A stretch of 6,053 nucleotides of DNA, taken from contig JALWJU010000190.1 of the NCBI GenBank assembly GCA_026997055.1, positions 1 to 6,053 of the forward strand, in the 5' to 3' direction. The DNA comes from Paracoccaceae bacterium. Lineage in GTDB: Bacteria; Pseudomonadota; Alphaproteobacteria; Rhodobacterales; Rhodobacteraceae. The notes beneath the pieces were generated by a model. That model searched no databases and was not told where the DNA came from. It saw only the letters and a list, made by a program, of their open reading frames with translations. Below, in pieces: positions 5,725-6,053 of this stretch (position 1 is its first letter; every line of letters begins with the position of its first letter). The position numbers and the translations under genes are program-made.

Positions 5725-6053
5725 CCGCCCGCCCGCGCCATCGCTACGCGCTCGTCGGGCTGGGCGAGGCCGGGCTGGGCCGCGCCCGCGAGGGCGAAAG
5801 CGCCACCACCCTTCAGGCCCGCGCCGCACGCCTTGCGATGCTGGATGCGGGGCTGGGGCCGGGCGACATCGACGCGGTTTTCGCCCATTGGGACGAAAAG
5901 GCCCAGGCGATGCTCATGGCCGAATATCTGGGCCTCGCCCCGCGCCATGTGGACACGACCCTGGTCGGCGGCCAGTCGAGCCTGACCCATGTGGTGCATG
6001 CCATCGCGGCGATGGAGGCGGGGCTGTGCGAGGTGGCGCTCATTACCTACGGC
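5721..6053 (+). CDS. Thiolase-superfamily protein, lipid-transfer/SCPx-like branch, 5' part only
   Basis: The first 111 residues are present; the gene runs off the window. The opening YALVGLGEAGLGRAREGESATTLQARAARLAMLDAGL segment (residues 9-45), DIDAVF (49-54), AEYLGL (67-72) and THVVHAIAAMEAGLCEVALITYG-type ending (89-111) match the thiolase fold N-terminal half in the SCPx/nonspecific lipid-transfer branch that pairs with DUF35 proteins. Where thiolases have the nucleophilic Cys (CxSG/CSTG), this protein has GGQSSLTHV (83-91), with Q85/S86 at the position. This branch includes Cys-less members such as the steroid retro-aldolase Ltp2, so it may act as an aldolase or in an unusual Claisen cleavage rather than as an ordinary thiolase. 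The C-terminal catalytic Cys and His/Tyr residues lie outside the window, so the activity cannot be judged. The ribosome site is weak (GGGGAA, 5710-5715), which suggests coupling through the ATGA overlap with the synthetase gene. Confidence 0.88.
   Translation, partial: MTARPRHRYALVGLGEAGLGRAREGESATTLQARAARLAMLDAGLGPGDIDAVFAHWDEKAQAMLMAEYLGLAPRHVDTTLVGGQSSLTHVVHAIAAMEAGLCEVALITYG

Noticed and set aside
3868..5829. Very long open frames on the minus strand (also 734-2440 and 2187-3926)
   Set aside because: They are Arg/Gly/His/Pro-rich with no recognisable domain and lie exactly opposite well-supported genes. Such frames are expected in GC-rich DNA because stop codons are rare on the complementary strand.

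Overview
The window is a GC-rich stretch (roughly 70% G+C by eye) with strong G/C bias at third codon positions. It holds six genes, all on the + strand, packed without intergenic gaps. Composition, GGAG-type ribosome sites and protein style fit an alphaproteobacterium, probably of the Rhodobacterales/Rhodospirillales type. That placement is an impression, not a computed assignment. Both ends cut through genes, so this is the inside of a longer operon. No RNA gene, insertion sequence, CRISPR array, promoter or terminator is visible.

Layout: (1) 1-846, C-terminal part of a biotin carboxylase (AccC type). (2) 839-2248, a divergent pyruvate-carboxylase-type carboxyltransferase homologue that has lost nearly all recognisable metal-site and substrate residues. 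(3) 2241-3749, a second, better conserved carboxyltransferase homologue with substitutions at two of the four usual metal ligands. (4) 3746-4165, a stand-alone zinc-ribbon/OB-fold (DUF35) protein. (5) 4162-5724, an AMP-forming acyl-CoA synthetase with all core motifs. (6) 5721-6053, the first 111 residues of a thiolase-superfamily protein of the lipid-transfer/SCPx-like branch that seems to lack the usual nucleophilic cysteine. Every junction is an overlap (8, 8, 4, 4 and 4 nt), which implies one co-translated unit.

How the genes may work together (inference): the biotin carboxylase charges a biotin carrier, whose gene is not in the window. The two carboxyltransferase-like proteins, perhaps as a heteromer of one catalytic and one degenerate subunit, would move the CO2 to an acceptor. 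Because this fold in pyruvate carboxylase carboxylates the methyl group next to a ketone, a plausible acceptor is a ketone, giving a beta-keto acid. The ligase could then make the beta-ketoacyl-CoA, and the DUF35/thiolase-like pair could cleave it. The same order of steps (carboxylase, CoA ligase, thiolase) is known for acetone and acetophenone degradation, but those pathways use unrelated, biotin-independent carboxylases. The two odd carboxyltransferase genes are the most unusual part of the window.
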